In this document: piece after piece, positions 55,635-63,864 of the stretch
How positions within the stretch are numbered: the first letter of the stretch is position 1
Layout: each line of letters opens with the position of its first letter
Source of the DNA: Spirabiliibacterium falconis
GTDB taxonomy: Bacteria; Pseudomonadota; Gammaproteobacteria; Enterobacterales; Pasteurellaceae
Assembly (NCBI RefSeq): GCF_014885015.1
Contig: NZ_JABMIJ010000001.1
Location: 62,001-126,000 of the forward strand
DNA: 64,000 nucleotides
Direction: 5' to 3'
The notes under the pieces: model-generated
The model's database searches: none
The model's input: the letters and a program-made list of their open reading frames with translations, nothing else
Told to the model about the DNA's origin: nothing
Program-made: the position numbers and the translations under genes

Positions 55635-56126
55635 ATGCCATCATTTGACATCGTTTCAGAAGTGACTGCCCACGAAATAAAAAATGCGGTCGATAATGCC
55701 AATCGAGATCTTGGAAACCGTTGGGATTTTAAAAATGTAGAGGCATCTATCAGCTTGAACGAAAAAGATCTGCTGATTAAAGTGAGCAGTGAATCGGATT
55801 TCCAAGTGGAGCAGTTGCTGGATATTTTGCGTAATGCCATGATGAAACGGGGAATTGAGCAAGCCAGTCTTGATGTGAGTGAAAACCTTGAACATAGCGG
55901 TAAAATTTACAGTAAAGATGTGAAAGTAAAGCAAGGTATTGAATCTGATATGGCAAAAAAATTGACCAAATTGATTAAAGATGCCAAATTAAAAGTACAA
56001 ACCCAAATTCAAGGAGATCAAGTGCGGGTGAGTGGTAAATCACGCGATGATCTGCAAGCCGTGATCCAATTGGTAAAAAACGCCGAGCTTGGGCAGCCAT
56101 TTCAATTCAATAATTTCCGTGATTAG
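55635..56126 (+). CDS. yajQ: YajQ-family nucleotide-binding protein
   Basis: A 163-residue protein of the YajQ family, with two ferredoxin-like domains reported to bind tRNA, nucleotides or cyclic-di-GMP in relatives. The start [20 protein letters not shown] and the end FNNFRD are family hallmarks. AAGGAGC precedes the ATG. The next small gene starts eight bases after its stop and is probably co-expressed. Confidence 0.95.
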   Translation: MPSFDIVSEVTAHEIKNAVDNANRDLGNRWDFKNVEASISLNEKDLLIKVSSESDFQVEQLLDILRNAMMKRGIEQASLDVSENLEHSGKIYSKDVKVKQGIESDMAKKLTKLIKDAKLKVQTQIQGDQVRVSGKSRDDLQAVIQLVKNAELGQPFQFNNFRD

Positions 56127-56134
56127 GAGTGCGT

Positions 56135-56299
56135 ATGGGAAATACAGGGGAAAAAAGGGGCATTTTGCGTCGTCTGTTAGACAAATATAATGAATTGTGC
56201 CGCGATCTTAACGTGGATAATGGGGGATGCCGTCGCTGTGTGCCAGTGATTAAGCAAGATCCCGAACCTGTGAAAAAAACGCAAACAGAAAAAAACTAA
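56135..56299 (+). CDS. Small conserved protein, DUF5363-like (54 aa)
   Basis: An ORF too short for most gene callers, supported by AGGAG five bases before its ATG and tight spacing to yajQ. It begins MGNTGEKRGILRRLLDKYNE, has an amphipathic basic helix (about 8-27), three cysteines (C22, C32, C35, the last two as C-R-R-C) and a Lys/Gln-rich tail. From memory this resembles the DUF5363 family found beside yajQ in Pasteurellaceae; function is unknown. Its TAA lies at the foot of an uptake-word terminator. Confidence 0.72.
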   Translation: MGNTGEKRGILRRLLDKYNELCRDLNVDNGGCRRCVPVIKQDPEPVKKTQTEKN

Positions 56300-56322
56300 A
56301 GTGCGGTCAACCGCACTTTTTT
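56298..56322 (+). terminator. Paired uptake-word terminator after the small gene
   Basis: AAAGTGCGGT and ACCGCACTTT pair around two bases, followed by a T run. The first bases belong to the stop codon of the 54-residue gene. Confidence 0.82.
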
Positions 56323-56470
56323 ATGGCAAATTATCGGCGAGATAAAAGAAAAATGTGTGTTAGCTCACATTTTTAGTATTTGAGTTTAGCATATTTGTTT
56401 ACATCTATTTTACAGAAAAAAATTTCTGTTAAAATTCTTGCGATTTTCCCTTTTCTTAGAGGTCTATATT

Positions 56471-57952
56471 ATGTTGTGGTTTTTATGCTGTCTTGGCTTA
56501 TTGCTAGCAGGATATTTTATTTATGGCTCGATTGTTGAGCGTATTTTCAAAATTAATCCAAAACGGGAAACACCGGCACACCAATTACGTGATGGCGTGG
56601 ACTATGTGCCGATGTCAAAACGGAAAATTTGGTTAATTCAGTTGTTGAATATCGCAGGTACAGGTCCGATTTTTGGTCCCATTTTAGGGGCTCTTTATGG
56701 ACCTGTTGCGATGGTGTGGATTGTATTCGGCTGTATTTTTGCAGGTGCGGTGCACGATTATTTCAGTGGTATGTTAAGCGTTCGTAATGGCGGATCGTCA
56801 GTGCCTAATTTATCGGGTAAGTATTTAGGGCGTCCTGTAAAACACTTCATGAATATCTTGGCATTATTGTTGCTCGTATTGGTGGGCGTGGTATTTGTGG
56901 TCAGTCCAGCCGCACTTTTAACTAATATCACACAAGATAATTACGGTGCCAGTGCAGGTTGGGCGCAGCCACAAGTGCTTATGATTTGGACCGCGATCAT
57001 TTTTGTGTATTACATTATCGCCACGTTAGTGCCAATTGATAAAATCATTGGGCGTGTGTATCCGTTGTTTGGTGCATTATTGCTATTTATGTCATTCGGC
57101 ATGTTTTTTGCGCTGATGTTTGAAGATAAGTCTCTATTCCATTCTGTTGGAGGCATGAGTTTTGATAAAATTTTCCAAAACTTTTCGCCAAAAGATTTAC
57201 CAATTTGGCCTTTATTGTTTGTAACAATTGCTTGTGGTGCTGTTTCAGGCTTCCATGCAACGCAATCACCGTTGATGGCTCGTTGTATGGAAAATGAAAA
57301 AGAAGGGCGTTTTGTATTCTACGGTGCGATGATTGGCGAAGGAGTTATTGCATTAATCTGGTGTTCGGTCGGATTGACATTCTATGATAGCCCTGCACTT
57401 ATGCAACAAGCTATTGATGCAGGCACACCAGCGAAAGTTGTGTATGATTCTGCAACGCATATGTTGGGCATGTTTGGTGGCTTGTTAGCGGTGCTTGGCG
57501 TGGTGGTATTGCCAATTACCTCTGGGGATACATCATTCCGTGCAGCACGGTTAATCATCGCTGAATTCTTCAAACTGGATCAGCGTAACATCATTAAACG
57601 TTTAATTATCGCTATTCCTCTGTTCGTGATTGGTTTCATCATCAGTAAAGTGGATTTTGGTGTGATTTGGCGTTATTTTGGTTGGGCAAACCAAACCACG
57701 GCTATGGTGATGCTATGGACGGCGGGTGCTTATCTCTATCGTTACGGTAAATTCCACTGGATTTGCACCATCCCAGCTATCTTTATGACTATGGTTAGTG
57801 CAACATATCTTGCTTATGCACCGATTGGCTTCCATTTGCCGTATGATATTGCCGTATGGGTAGGGCTTGCGTTAACTGTAGCGGCTGTTTTATGTTTCTT
57901 CTTCCTTTTAAAACCGATTGCTAAAGGCGATCCCGATTCAGAAGTGGCATAA
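56471..57952 (+). CDS. CstA-family carbon starvation / peptide or pyruvate transporter
   Basis: An integral membrane protein of 493 residues and about 12 helices, of the CstA family. IAGTGPIFGPILGALYGPVAM, FAGAVHDYFSGMLSVRNGG and GEGVIALIWC are characteristic. It is the short form, lacking the extra C-terminal region of the 700-residue E. coli CstA/BtsT. The substrate (peptides or pyruvate in relatives) is not determined. The ATG at 56471 has AGAGGT; an extension to 56438 is unlikely. A terminator follows. Confidence 0.88.
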   Translation: MLWFLCCLGLLLAGYFIYGSIVERIFKINPKRETPAHQLRDGVDYVPMSKRKIWLIQLLNIAGTGPIFGPILGALYGPVAMVWIVFGCIFAGAVHDYFSGMLSVRNGGSSVPNLSGKYLGRPVKHFMNILALLLLVLVGVVFVVSPAALLTNITQDNYGASAGWAQPQVLMIWTAIIFVYYIIATLVPIDKIIGRVYPLFGALLLFMSFGMFFALMFEDKSLFHSVGGMSFDKIFQNFSPKDLPIWPLLFVTIACGAVSGFHATQSPLMARCMENEKEGRFVFYGAMIGEGVIALIWCSVGLTFYDSPALMQQAIDAGTPAKVVYDSATHMLGMFGGLLAVLGVVVLPITSGDTSFRAARLIIAEFFKLDQRNIIKRLIIAIPLFVIGFIISKVDFGVIWRYFGWANQTTAMVMLWTAGAYLYRYGKFHWICTIPAIFMTMVSATYLAYAPIGFHLPYDIAVWVGLALTVAAVLCFFFLLKPIAKGDPDSEVA

Positions 57953-57966
57953 ATGTAAGTATTGAT

Positions 57967-57992
57967 AAAGGCTGCGAAATGCAGCCTTTTTT
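57967..57992 (+). terminator. Terminator after the CstA-family gene
   Basis: AAAGGCTGC and GCAGCCTTT pair around GAAAT, with a following T run. Confidence 0.92.
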
Positions 57993-58013
57993 CGTTAAAG
58001 TGTGTGAAAAGTG

Positions 58014-58042
58014 TTGTAATTTCTTATAACTACTTGTACATT
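58014..58042 (+). promoter_or_regulatory. Promoter of the thi riboswitch
   Basis: TTGTAA (58014-58019) and TACATT (58037-58042) with a 17-base spacer place the transcript start near 58049, just before the riboswitch. Confidence 0.6.
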
Positions 58043-58048
58043 ATCCAA

Positions 58049-58122
58049 ATTAGTCGGGGTGCAATTGATTGCTGAGATGATACCCGTGAACCTGATACAG
58101 TTAACACTGACGTAGGAAACTA
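58049..58122 (+). promoter_or_regulatory. TPP riboswitch (THI element)
   Basis: The conserved thi-box blocks are present in order: TCGGGGTGC (58054-58062), GCTGAGATGATACCCGTGAA (58071-58090), CCTGATACAGTTAACACTGA and CGTAGGAAAC (58111-58120). It should bind thiamine pyrophosphate and lower expression of thiD and thiE. The AGGA inside the closing strand lies eight bases before an ATG at 58126, so control could be translational; I see no clear terminator between it and thiD. Confidence 0.95.
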
Positions 58123-58125
58123 ACT

Positions 58126-58194
58126 ATGCACACAATATTCTTTTCTCTCAACTATTTCGCTATTTATTCTTATACGACACCCCGTTACCGTTAA
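58126..58194 (+). CDS. 22-codon ORF in the riboswitch leader
   Basis: ATG at 58126 opens MHTIFFSLNYFAIYSYTTPR plus two residues, ending at TAA 58192-58194. The riboswitch AGGAAAC could serve as its ribosome site, the position normally held by thiM or another thi gene. The peptide is hydrophobic and aromatic with no recognised family. It may be a leader peptide, a remnant of a deleted gene, or chance. Confidence 0.35.
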   Translation: MHTIFFSLNYFAIYSYTTPRYR

Positions 58195-58266
58195 CTTTTC
58201 GTTATTCATTTTCACGAGTTACAACCGCACTTTTATATTCTAATTTCACCTAAAAGGAGACAGTCG

Positions 58267-59091
58267 ATGTTAAATAGCGTTAAACAAGCGTTAACCGTTG
58301 CAGGATCAGATAGCGGCGGCGGTGCGGGTATTCAAGCCGATTTGAAAACGTTTCAAATGCGTCATGTATTTGGTATGAGTGTTGTTACTGCGGTAACGGC
58401 ACAAAATAGTCAAGGGGTGCATGCCATTCATTCAATCCCAATTGAAATGGTGTTAGCACAATTGAATGCCATCGCAGACGATTTTACCCCAAGTGCGGTG
58501 AAAGTCGGTATGTTGGGTACACAGCCTGTGATTGAGTGTGTGGCAGAAAAATTGTCTTGTTATCGTTTCGGACCAATTGTCGTTGACCCTGTAATGATTG
58601 CTAAAGGCGGATCTCGGCTTTTAGATAAAAGTGCGGTCAGTGCCCTTAGTTCGTTACTGGTGCCATTATCTGATGTTATCACGCCAAATTTACCAGAGAC
58701 GAAAGCCCTCACGGGAATGGATGTTGTAGATAAGCTCAGTGCCACTAAAGCTGCCCTAATTTTGCAATCTATGGGGGCAAAAACGGTGGTGATTAAAGGA
58801 GGGCATAGTGAGAATAGCAAAAGCACATTGTGCTGTGATTGGGTATTTACCGAGACGAGTGATTTTGTACTAGAAAGCCCTAGAATGATAACGCGCCACA
58901 CACACGGCACGGGCTGTACATTTTCGGCGTGTATTGCCGCAGAGCTTGCGAAAGGTGAGGGGATGGAGCACGCTATTCGTACTGCTAAAGCGTTCATCAC
59001 TGCCGCCATTAGTCACCCGTTAAATATTGGCAAAGGGCACGGTCCGACCAATCATTGGGCTCATGCACTACAAACTGGGAAAATAAAATGA
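58267..59091 (+). CDS. thiD: Hydroxymethylpyrimidine (phosphate) kinase
   Basis: Phosphorylates HMP and HMP-P for thiamine synthesis. The 274 residues contain VAGSDSGGGAGIQADLKTF at the start, VKVGMLGT, VVDPVMIAKGG and the anion-hole HTHGTGCTFSA with the catalytic cysteine region. AAAGGAG precedes the ATG. The stop overlaps the thiE ATG (ATGA). It is under the upstream TPP riboswitch; thiM, usually in this operon, is absent. Confidence 0.96.
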   Translation: MLNSVKQALTVAGSDSGGGAGIQADLKTFQMRHVFGMSVVTAVTAQNSQGVHAIHSIPIEMVLAQLNAIADDFTPSAVKVGMLGTQPVIECVAEKLSCYRFGPIVVDPVMIAKGGSRLLDKSAVSALSSLLVPLSDVITPNLPETKALTGMDVVDKLSATKAALILQSMGAKTVVIKGGHSENSKSTLCCDWVFTETSDFVLESPRMITRHTHGTGCTFSACIAAELAKGEGMEHAIRTAKAFITAAISHPLNIGKGHGPTNHWAHALQTGKIK

Positions 59092-59741
59092 AAGTGCGGT
59101 CAATATTACGTTGCTATTGGATTGCAGGCAGTCAAGATTTTAATTCGGCAACCAATCGCCCACAGGCTCTGCTGACGTGTCTTGAGCAAGCGTTAAAGTG
59201 CGGTATAACGTGCTATCAATTTCGAGAAAAAGGGGCTGGGGCATTATGTGATCGCACTCAAATTAAACAACTTGCAATTGCAGCACAACAGCGTTGTCGT
59301 GCGTATAATGTGCCCTTTTTTATTAATGATGATCTTGAGTTGGCGCTTGAGTTGCACGCCGATGGTATTCACGTTGGACAAGATGATACGCCTATTTTAG
59401 AGCTGATTGAACGGGTAAATGGGCAAATGCTGATCGGACTTTCTACGCATAATCTTGCACAATTCCAAGCGGCTGATGCGATTGAAGGCATCGATTATTG
59501 CGGTTTTGGCCCTATTTTTCCCACACTATCCAAACCCGATGCTGACCCCGCAATTGGGATAGCAGCAATCCAACAGGTGCGTCAAGCTAATTTGTGTAAG
59601 CCGATGGTGGCAATTGGTGGCATTACCGTGGAAAATGCAAGTGCGGTGCGACGCACTGGTGCAGACGGTATTGCGGTGATTTCAGCCATTACGCAAAGCC
59701 GTAATCTTCCTCAAACAATAACGCAGTTATTAACAATTTGA
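59088..59741 (+). CDS. thiE: Thiamine-phosphate synthase
   Basis: Couples HMP-PP with thiazole phosphate. From ATG 59088, overlapping the thiD stop, it has 217 residues in a TIM barrel: YQFREKGAGAL, FFINDDLELALELHADGIHV, GQDDTPI, DYCGFGPIFPT and AIGGITVENA. The first codons MKVRS are written by an uptake word. The frame is open to 59055 inside thiD, which was not used. Confidence 0.95.
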   Translation: MKVRSILRCYWIAGSQDFNSATNRPQALLTCLEQALKCGITCYQFREKGAGALCDRTQIKQLAIAAQQRCRAYNVPFFINDDLELALELHADGIHVGQDDTPILELIERVNGQMLIGLSTHNLAQFQAADAIEGIDYCGFGPIFPTLSKPDADPAIGIAAIQQVRQANLCKPMVAIGGITVENASAVRRTGADGIAVISAITQSRNLPQTITQLLTI

Positions 59742-59794
59742 GGCTATTTTTCAGCACATATTACAGTGTGTAATAGCATTTATTTTATGCAAAT

Positions 59795-59813
59795 AAAAAT
59801 TGTTATCAATAGT
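59795..59813. promoter_or_regulatory. Candidate Fur box before the receptor
   Basis: On the reverse strand ACTATTGATAACAATTTTT matches the 19-base Fur consensus GATAATGATAATCATTATC at 12 positions. It lies 46 bases before the receptor start in an AT-rich promoter region. The match is moderate, but the genes downstream are of the iron-uptake type. Confidence 0.5.
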
Positions 59814-59859
59814 ATTTAATGTTATGATTTCGTTACTTTTTAATGTGAGGAGAAATCAG

Positions 59860-61970
59860 ATGCCATATTCAAAACTTACGCTTGCGGTTTTAGTCGCATT
59901 ATCGTCTAGTGCCGTTTATGCTAACGCAGCAAGCAAGCAAGCAAGCAAGCAAGCGAAGCGTTAGATACCGTTGTTGTTACCGCAGCAGGTACATCACAAG
60001 ATTTTAAAGATGCACCCGCCAGTATCAGTGTGATTAACCAAAAAACGCTTGAAACAACACCTGTGAGTAATATTGCAGATGCGGTGCAGTTTGTGCCTGG
60101 GGTTGCAATCGGTGGCTCTAATGTTAACAGAGAAGATATTGCGATTCGGGGATTGCCAGGTGATTATACGTTATTGATGACCGATGGTCGTCGTCAAAAT
60201 ACACGAGAATCTCGCCCAAATGGTAACGGTGGTTTTGAATTTGGCTTTTTGCCGCCTGTTGGAGCGATTGAACGTATTGAAGTGATTCGTGGACCAATGT
60301 CATCACTTTATGGCTCTGATGCGATGGGTGGTGTGGTGAATGTGATCACCAAACCTGTTACTGATCAATGGACAGGTGCATTGTCACTCGGCGGTATCGC
60401 ACGTCAGGGGCAAGATGGTGAGGAAGGACAAGGCAGTTTCTTTGTATCTGGACCATTAATTGCGAATACGCTAGGCATTCAAGTTTATGGTGGCGGCAAT
60501 TTACGCCAAGAAGATCATGTCGAAGGTGGTGCTAACAAGAATAAAAATGGCAACCTCACATCAAAATTAGTGTTTACACCAAATGAAAATCATAAATTTG
60601 AGTTTGAAGCAGGGCGTGCTCGCCAAGAGAAAACGGCAACACCAGGGGAATCCTTGGCATTAACCACAAATCGTGGCGGCTCTATTACAAATAATGTGCA
60701 AAATATTACGAAAGCAACACGTAATCATTGGGCATTGAGTCATTTTGGAACATGGGGCGAAACATTACGTTCTGAGCTCAGTTTGTATCAAGAAAAAGCA
60801 AAACGTGAAGTCTGGAATGCGAGACTCAATGATTATGATAGCCGTCGTCCACAAATTACCAATACAGTTTTTGACGCTAAGTTTATGTTGCCACTGAGCT
60901 CCCACTTTTTCGTTTTTGGTGGGCAGTATCAGCACGCCAAATTAAATGACGACAGCGTTGAGCGTGTTGTAACGAGAACCAATCCGAAAACAGGCAAACC
61001 TGTCAGTCGAGCGGTATTTGTTGGTACAGAAGAGAAAGTGACGCAGAAAGCACTCTTTTTGGAAGATGAAATTAACTTAACTCAAGACCTGCTACTCACT
61101 CTTGGGGTACGCATGGACAGTCATAAAAAATACGGCACACATTGGAATCCTCGTGCGTATTTAGTTTATCACATCAACCCTGAGTGGACTGTAAAAGGTG
61201 GGGTTGCGAAAGCATTCCGCGCACCAACTATTCGTGAGATCAGTCAAGGTTATGTTACATCAACCCAAAGTGGTGCGGGGGTAATCTACGGTAACCCTGA
61301 CTTGAAACCTGAAACCAGTTGGAACCAAGAAATTGGTTTTGCGTATAATCATGCCAATGGCTGGCAAGTGAGTGCAACCTTATTTAATACCGAATTTAAA
61401 AATAAATTAATTAGTTATCAACGCTTTAATGCACAAGGAAAACCAGTCAAAGATGCATTAACTGGGGCTAATTTATATGAGTTTGGTAACGTTGGGCGTG
61501 CTAATGTGCGCGGATTAGAGCTTGCGACGCATATTCCACTCGCTGAAAAATGGAGTGCCGATGTGAACTATACTTATCAGCATTCTAAACGTAAAGAGGA
61601 TAAATTGCAGGGCTCAAAATTTGATTATAACGGCTTCCCACTAACAAACACACCAAAACATCAGCTTAATGCTAAAGTTGACTGGCAAGTGACACCAGCG
61701 TTGAGTGCATTTGGACGCTATAATTATGTGGGTAAACGCATTTGGGCGGATCAACGCACGGGCTATAGCAAAGGTCCTGCACGTTATGCGAATGCGTACA
61801 GCACGTTTGATTTAGGGGCGAATTACCAGCTCAGCAAAAATGTGCTATTTAACGTTGCTGTGTTGAATATTGCCAACGAACGTGGTGATAAAATTGATGC
61901 AGATAATGGCGGAAACTGGTCTGTTGTCGATGGTCGTCGCTATTGGGCAAATGTGAACATCAGTTTCTAA
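59860..61970 (+). CDS. TonB-dependent catecholate-siderophore receptor, phase-variable and out of frame (OFF)
   Basis: Outer-membrane receptor of the IrgA/CirA type. The start (AGGAG site, ATG 59860) opens a signal peptide MPYSKLTLAVLVALSSSAVY, then six AAGC repeats; in this frame translation stops at 59962-59964 after 34 codons. The body continues in another frame from 59955: TonB box region ALDTVVVTA, plug motifs TLLMTDGRRQNTRESRP and ERIEVIRGPMSSLYGSDAMG, and a barrel ending in the C-terminal WANVNISF. Seven or four repeats would join the frames into about 700 residues. Ligand identity (enterobactin-like catecholates) is inferred. Confidence 0.88.
59931..59954 (+). repeat. Tetranucleotide phase-variation tract (AAGC)6
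   Basis: Six uninterrupted copies of AAGC lie just after the signal-peptide codons of the receptor. Each gain or loss of one copy shifts the frame by four bases. With six copies the reading frame from ATG 59860 is closed; seven or four copies open it. Confidence 0.95.
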
Positions 61971-61971
61971 T

Positions 61972-62787
61972 ATGCCTATCGTGTATGCGATTGTATTCGT
62001 GATGAGTTTATTCACACATAGTCTATCCCTTGCCAACCCAGCGTTGGTAAGGGATTACCATATTGAGCATATTGACCGCACGTTTGATGGCAAACACTAT
62101 CGCCTATTTATTGCTACCCCAAAAGTGCGGTTCAATCAAACCGCACTTTATCTTTTAGACGCCAATGTGCATTTACCCAAAGCCCTCAATGAGATTGATT
62201 ACAGCAAGCCGCTACCAATGCTTGTTGGCATTGGTTATGTTGGTGAGGCACGTTATTTTGTGCCTGAACGCACGCGTGATTACACGCCGCCAGCACAAGG
62301 CGAGGCATTTCGTGATGGCGGTGGTAGTGCACAATTTTTAGCGTTTATTGAAACAGATGTGAAGCCCTATATCCAGCGGCATTATGATGTGCAGAAAAGT
62401 CTTTTTTTTGGGCACTCATTTGGGGGATTGTTTGGGCTTTATGCTATGACACAACATAGCCATCTCTTTGAGGGATATATCTTGGCGAGTCCATCGTTAT
62501 GGTGGGGAGAAAGCCAATGGCTGATGCCTTACTGGCACGACTTGCCAAAACCGCACTTTGTTGTGTTCACACTAGGTGAGTTTGAGGCACATCCCATGCG
62601 GGATCCAACCATTGATAAAGCGCGTTTAGCACGTATTGAAGCACGCAGAGCAGGGTTGAAAGTTGAGCAAGTCGCAAAGGAATTTCAGCGACAAGGGGTA
62701 AAAAGCGAGTTTGTGTTATTACCGAAGGTTAATCATGGGGCGGCAATTTCGCCTGCGTTACATATCGCACTGCAGTACGCGCAATAG
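61972..62787 (+). CDS. Periplasmic siderophore esterase, IroE/Fes-like
   Basis: A 271-residue alpha/beta hydrolase with a signal peptide (1-21, cleavage after LSLA). The nucleophile Ser149 lies in FGHSFGGLFG, and VPERTRDYTPP and a late histidine (KVNHGAAI) match the trilactone esterase family that linearises enterobactin or salmochelin. It begins one base after the receptor stop with no ribosome site of its own, so translation is probably coupled. An inverted pair of uptake words lies inside at 62122-62149. Confidence 0.83.
   Translation: MPIVYAIVFVMSLFTHSLSLANPALVRDYHIEHIDRTFDGKHYRLFIATPKVRFNQTALYLLDANVHLPKALNEIDYSKPLPMLVGIGYVGEARYFVPERTRDYTPPAQGEAFRDGGGSAQFLAFIETDVKPYIQRHYDVQKSLFFGHSFGGLFGLYAMTQHSHLFEGYILASPSLWWGESQWLMPYWHDLPKPHFVVFTLGEFEAHPMRDPTIDKARLARIEARRAGLKVEQVAKEFQRQGVKSEFVLLPKVNHGAAISPALHIALQYAQ
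62122..62149. repeat. Inverted uptake-word pair inside the esterase gene
   Basis: AAAGTGCGGTT (62122-62132) and AACCGCACTTT (62139-62149) form an 11-base perfect stem around CAATCA, within codons for KVRFNQTALY. Elsewhere in the window such pairs act as terminators at gene ends. Confidence 0.92.
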
Positions 62788-62828
62788 GTTTTTTTCAATA
62801 TAAAAAGTGCGGTTGTAGTCAAAAATAT

Positions 62829-62856
62829 AGGCAAGGATAACTTGCCTTTTTATTTT
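62829..62856 (+). terminator. Terminator after the esterase
   Basis: AGGCAAG and CTTGCCT pair around GATAA and are followed by TTTTATTTT. It separates the receptor-esterase unit from the permease unit. Confidence 0.85.
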
Positions 62857-62874
62857 CAGTTATTTCAATGGTAT

Positions 62875-62893
62875 AGTAATAACAATCATTTTT
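62875..62893 (+). promoter_or_regulatory. Candidate Fur box before the permease genes
   Basis: AGTAATAACAATCATTTTT matches the Fur consensus at 13 of 19 positions and lies 17 bases before the permease ATG. Its spacing fits iron repression of the transport genes. Confidence 0.6.
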
Positions 62894-62910
62894 ATTTTTA
62901 TGTGGATTGA

Positions 62911-63864
62911 ATGCGCATATTTTTAAGTTTAACGGTTCTTTTGCTCGTGGCCGCAATGTGCTCGCTGTTTATTGGCGTATCGAGCTTAACATTGTCTGGG
63001 TTATGGCAGTTTGACGCACAACAGTGGCAATTACTGATGGTTAGCCGATTGCCACGACTTGTGAGCATTCTGATTGCAGGAGCTGCGTTGAGTGTGTGCG
63101 GTCTAGTAATGCAAAATTTAAGCCGTAATCGTTTTGTTTCACCCACAACTGCAGGCACGATGGACAGTGCCAGATTAGGCATTTTGTTGGCAATCGTGCT
63201 ATTTCCGAATGCGTCGATGTTATTAAAAACAGGCATTGCAGTGGTGGTGGCATTTATTGGTACGGTTTTGTTTATGTTGATTTTACGGAAAATTAAGTTT
63301 AAAGATGCCATTTTTGTTCCATTAGTCGGCATCATGTTTGGCAATATTATCAGTGCGATCACGCTGTTTTTAGCGTTGAAATTAGATGTACTGCAAAATC
63401 TGTCGGGCTGGTTGCAAGGCGATTTTTCCTTGATGATGACTGGGCGATTTGAGCTGCTTTATCTCAGTGTGCCGGCATTATTGGCGGTTTATGCGTTAGC
63501 CCGTTATTTTGCCATTGTTGGTTTAGGTGAAGATATGGCGCGTACATTGGGGTTAAATTATCATATTATGCTTTACCTCGGCTTGTTAATTGTTGCACTT
63601 GTCACGGCGATTGTGCTGGTAACAGTGGGAATGATTCCGTTTTTAGGCTTAATTGTACCGAATTTGGTTATTCTCTATTGGGGAGAGAATTTGCGTAAAG
63701 TCTTGCCTTATACCGCACTTTGTGGGGCGTTATTTGTGCTGTTGTGCGATATTGTCGGGCGCGTGATTATTTATCCTTATGAAATTGCGATTAATACGAT
63801 TGTTGGCGTGCTCGGTAGCGGTATTTTCTTGCTCATTTTATTGAAAGGGTATCGCCATGCTTAA
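62911..63864 (+). CDS. FecCD-family ferric-siderophore ABC permease, first subunit
   Basis: Inner-membrane permease of 317 residues with about nine helices. RLPRLVSILIAGAALSVCGLVMQ near the N-terminus, GLGEDMARTLGL and MIPFLGLIVPNLV (the ATPase-coupling region) mark the BtuC/FecCD fold. It resembles the VctD/CeuB/FatD type used for catecholate siderophores. The first residues MRIFLSLTVLLLVAA are a membrane segment. The next permease gene overlaps its end by eight bases. Confidence 0.9.
   Translation: MRIFLSLTVLLLVAAMCSLFIGVSSLTLSGLWQFDAQQWQLLMVSRLPRLVSILIAGAALSVCGLVMQNLSRNRFVSPTTAGTMDSARLGILLAIVLFPNASMLLKTGIAVVVAFIGTVLFMLILRKIKFKDAIFVPLVGIMFGNIISAITLFLALKLDVLQNLSGWLQGDFSLMMTGRFELLYLSVPALLAVYALARYFAIVGLGEDMARTLGLNYHIMLYLGLLIVALVTAIVLVTVGMIPFLGLIVPNLVILYWGENLRKVLPYTALCGALFVLLCDIVGRVIIYPYEIAINTIVGVLGSGIFLLILLKGYRHA

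Noticed and set aside
59860-61970. Receptor as a decayed pseudogene
   Set aside because: The only lesion lies in a pure tetranucleotide tract at the position used for phase variation, and the remaining reading frame is intact through the C-terminal aromatic residue.
60030-61970. GTG 60030 as the true receptor start
   Set aside because: It would remove the signal peptide and TonB box, both present upstream, and no ribosome site precedes it.
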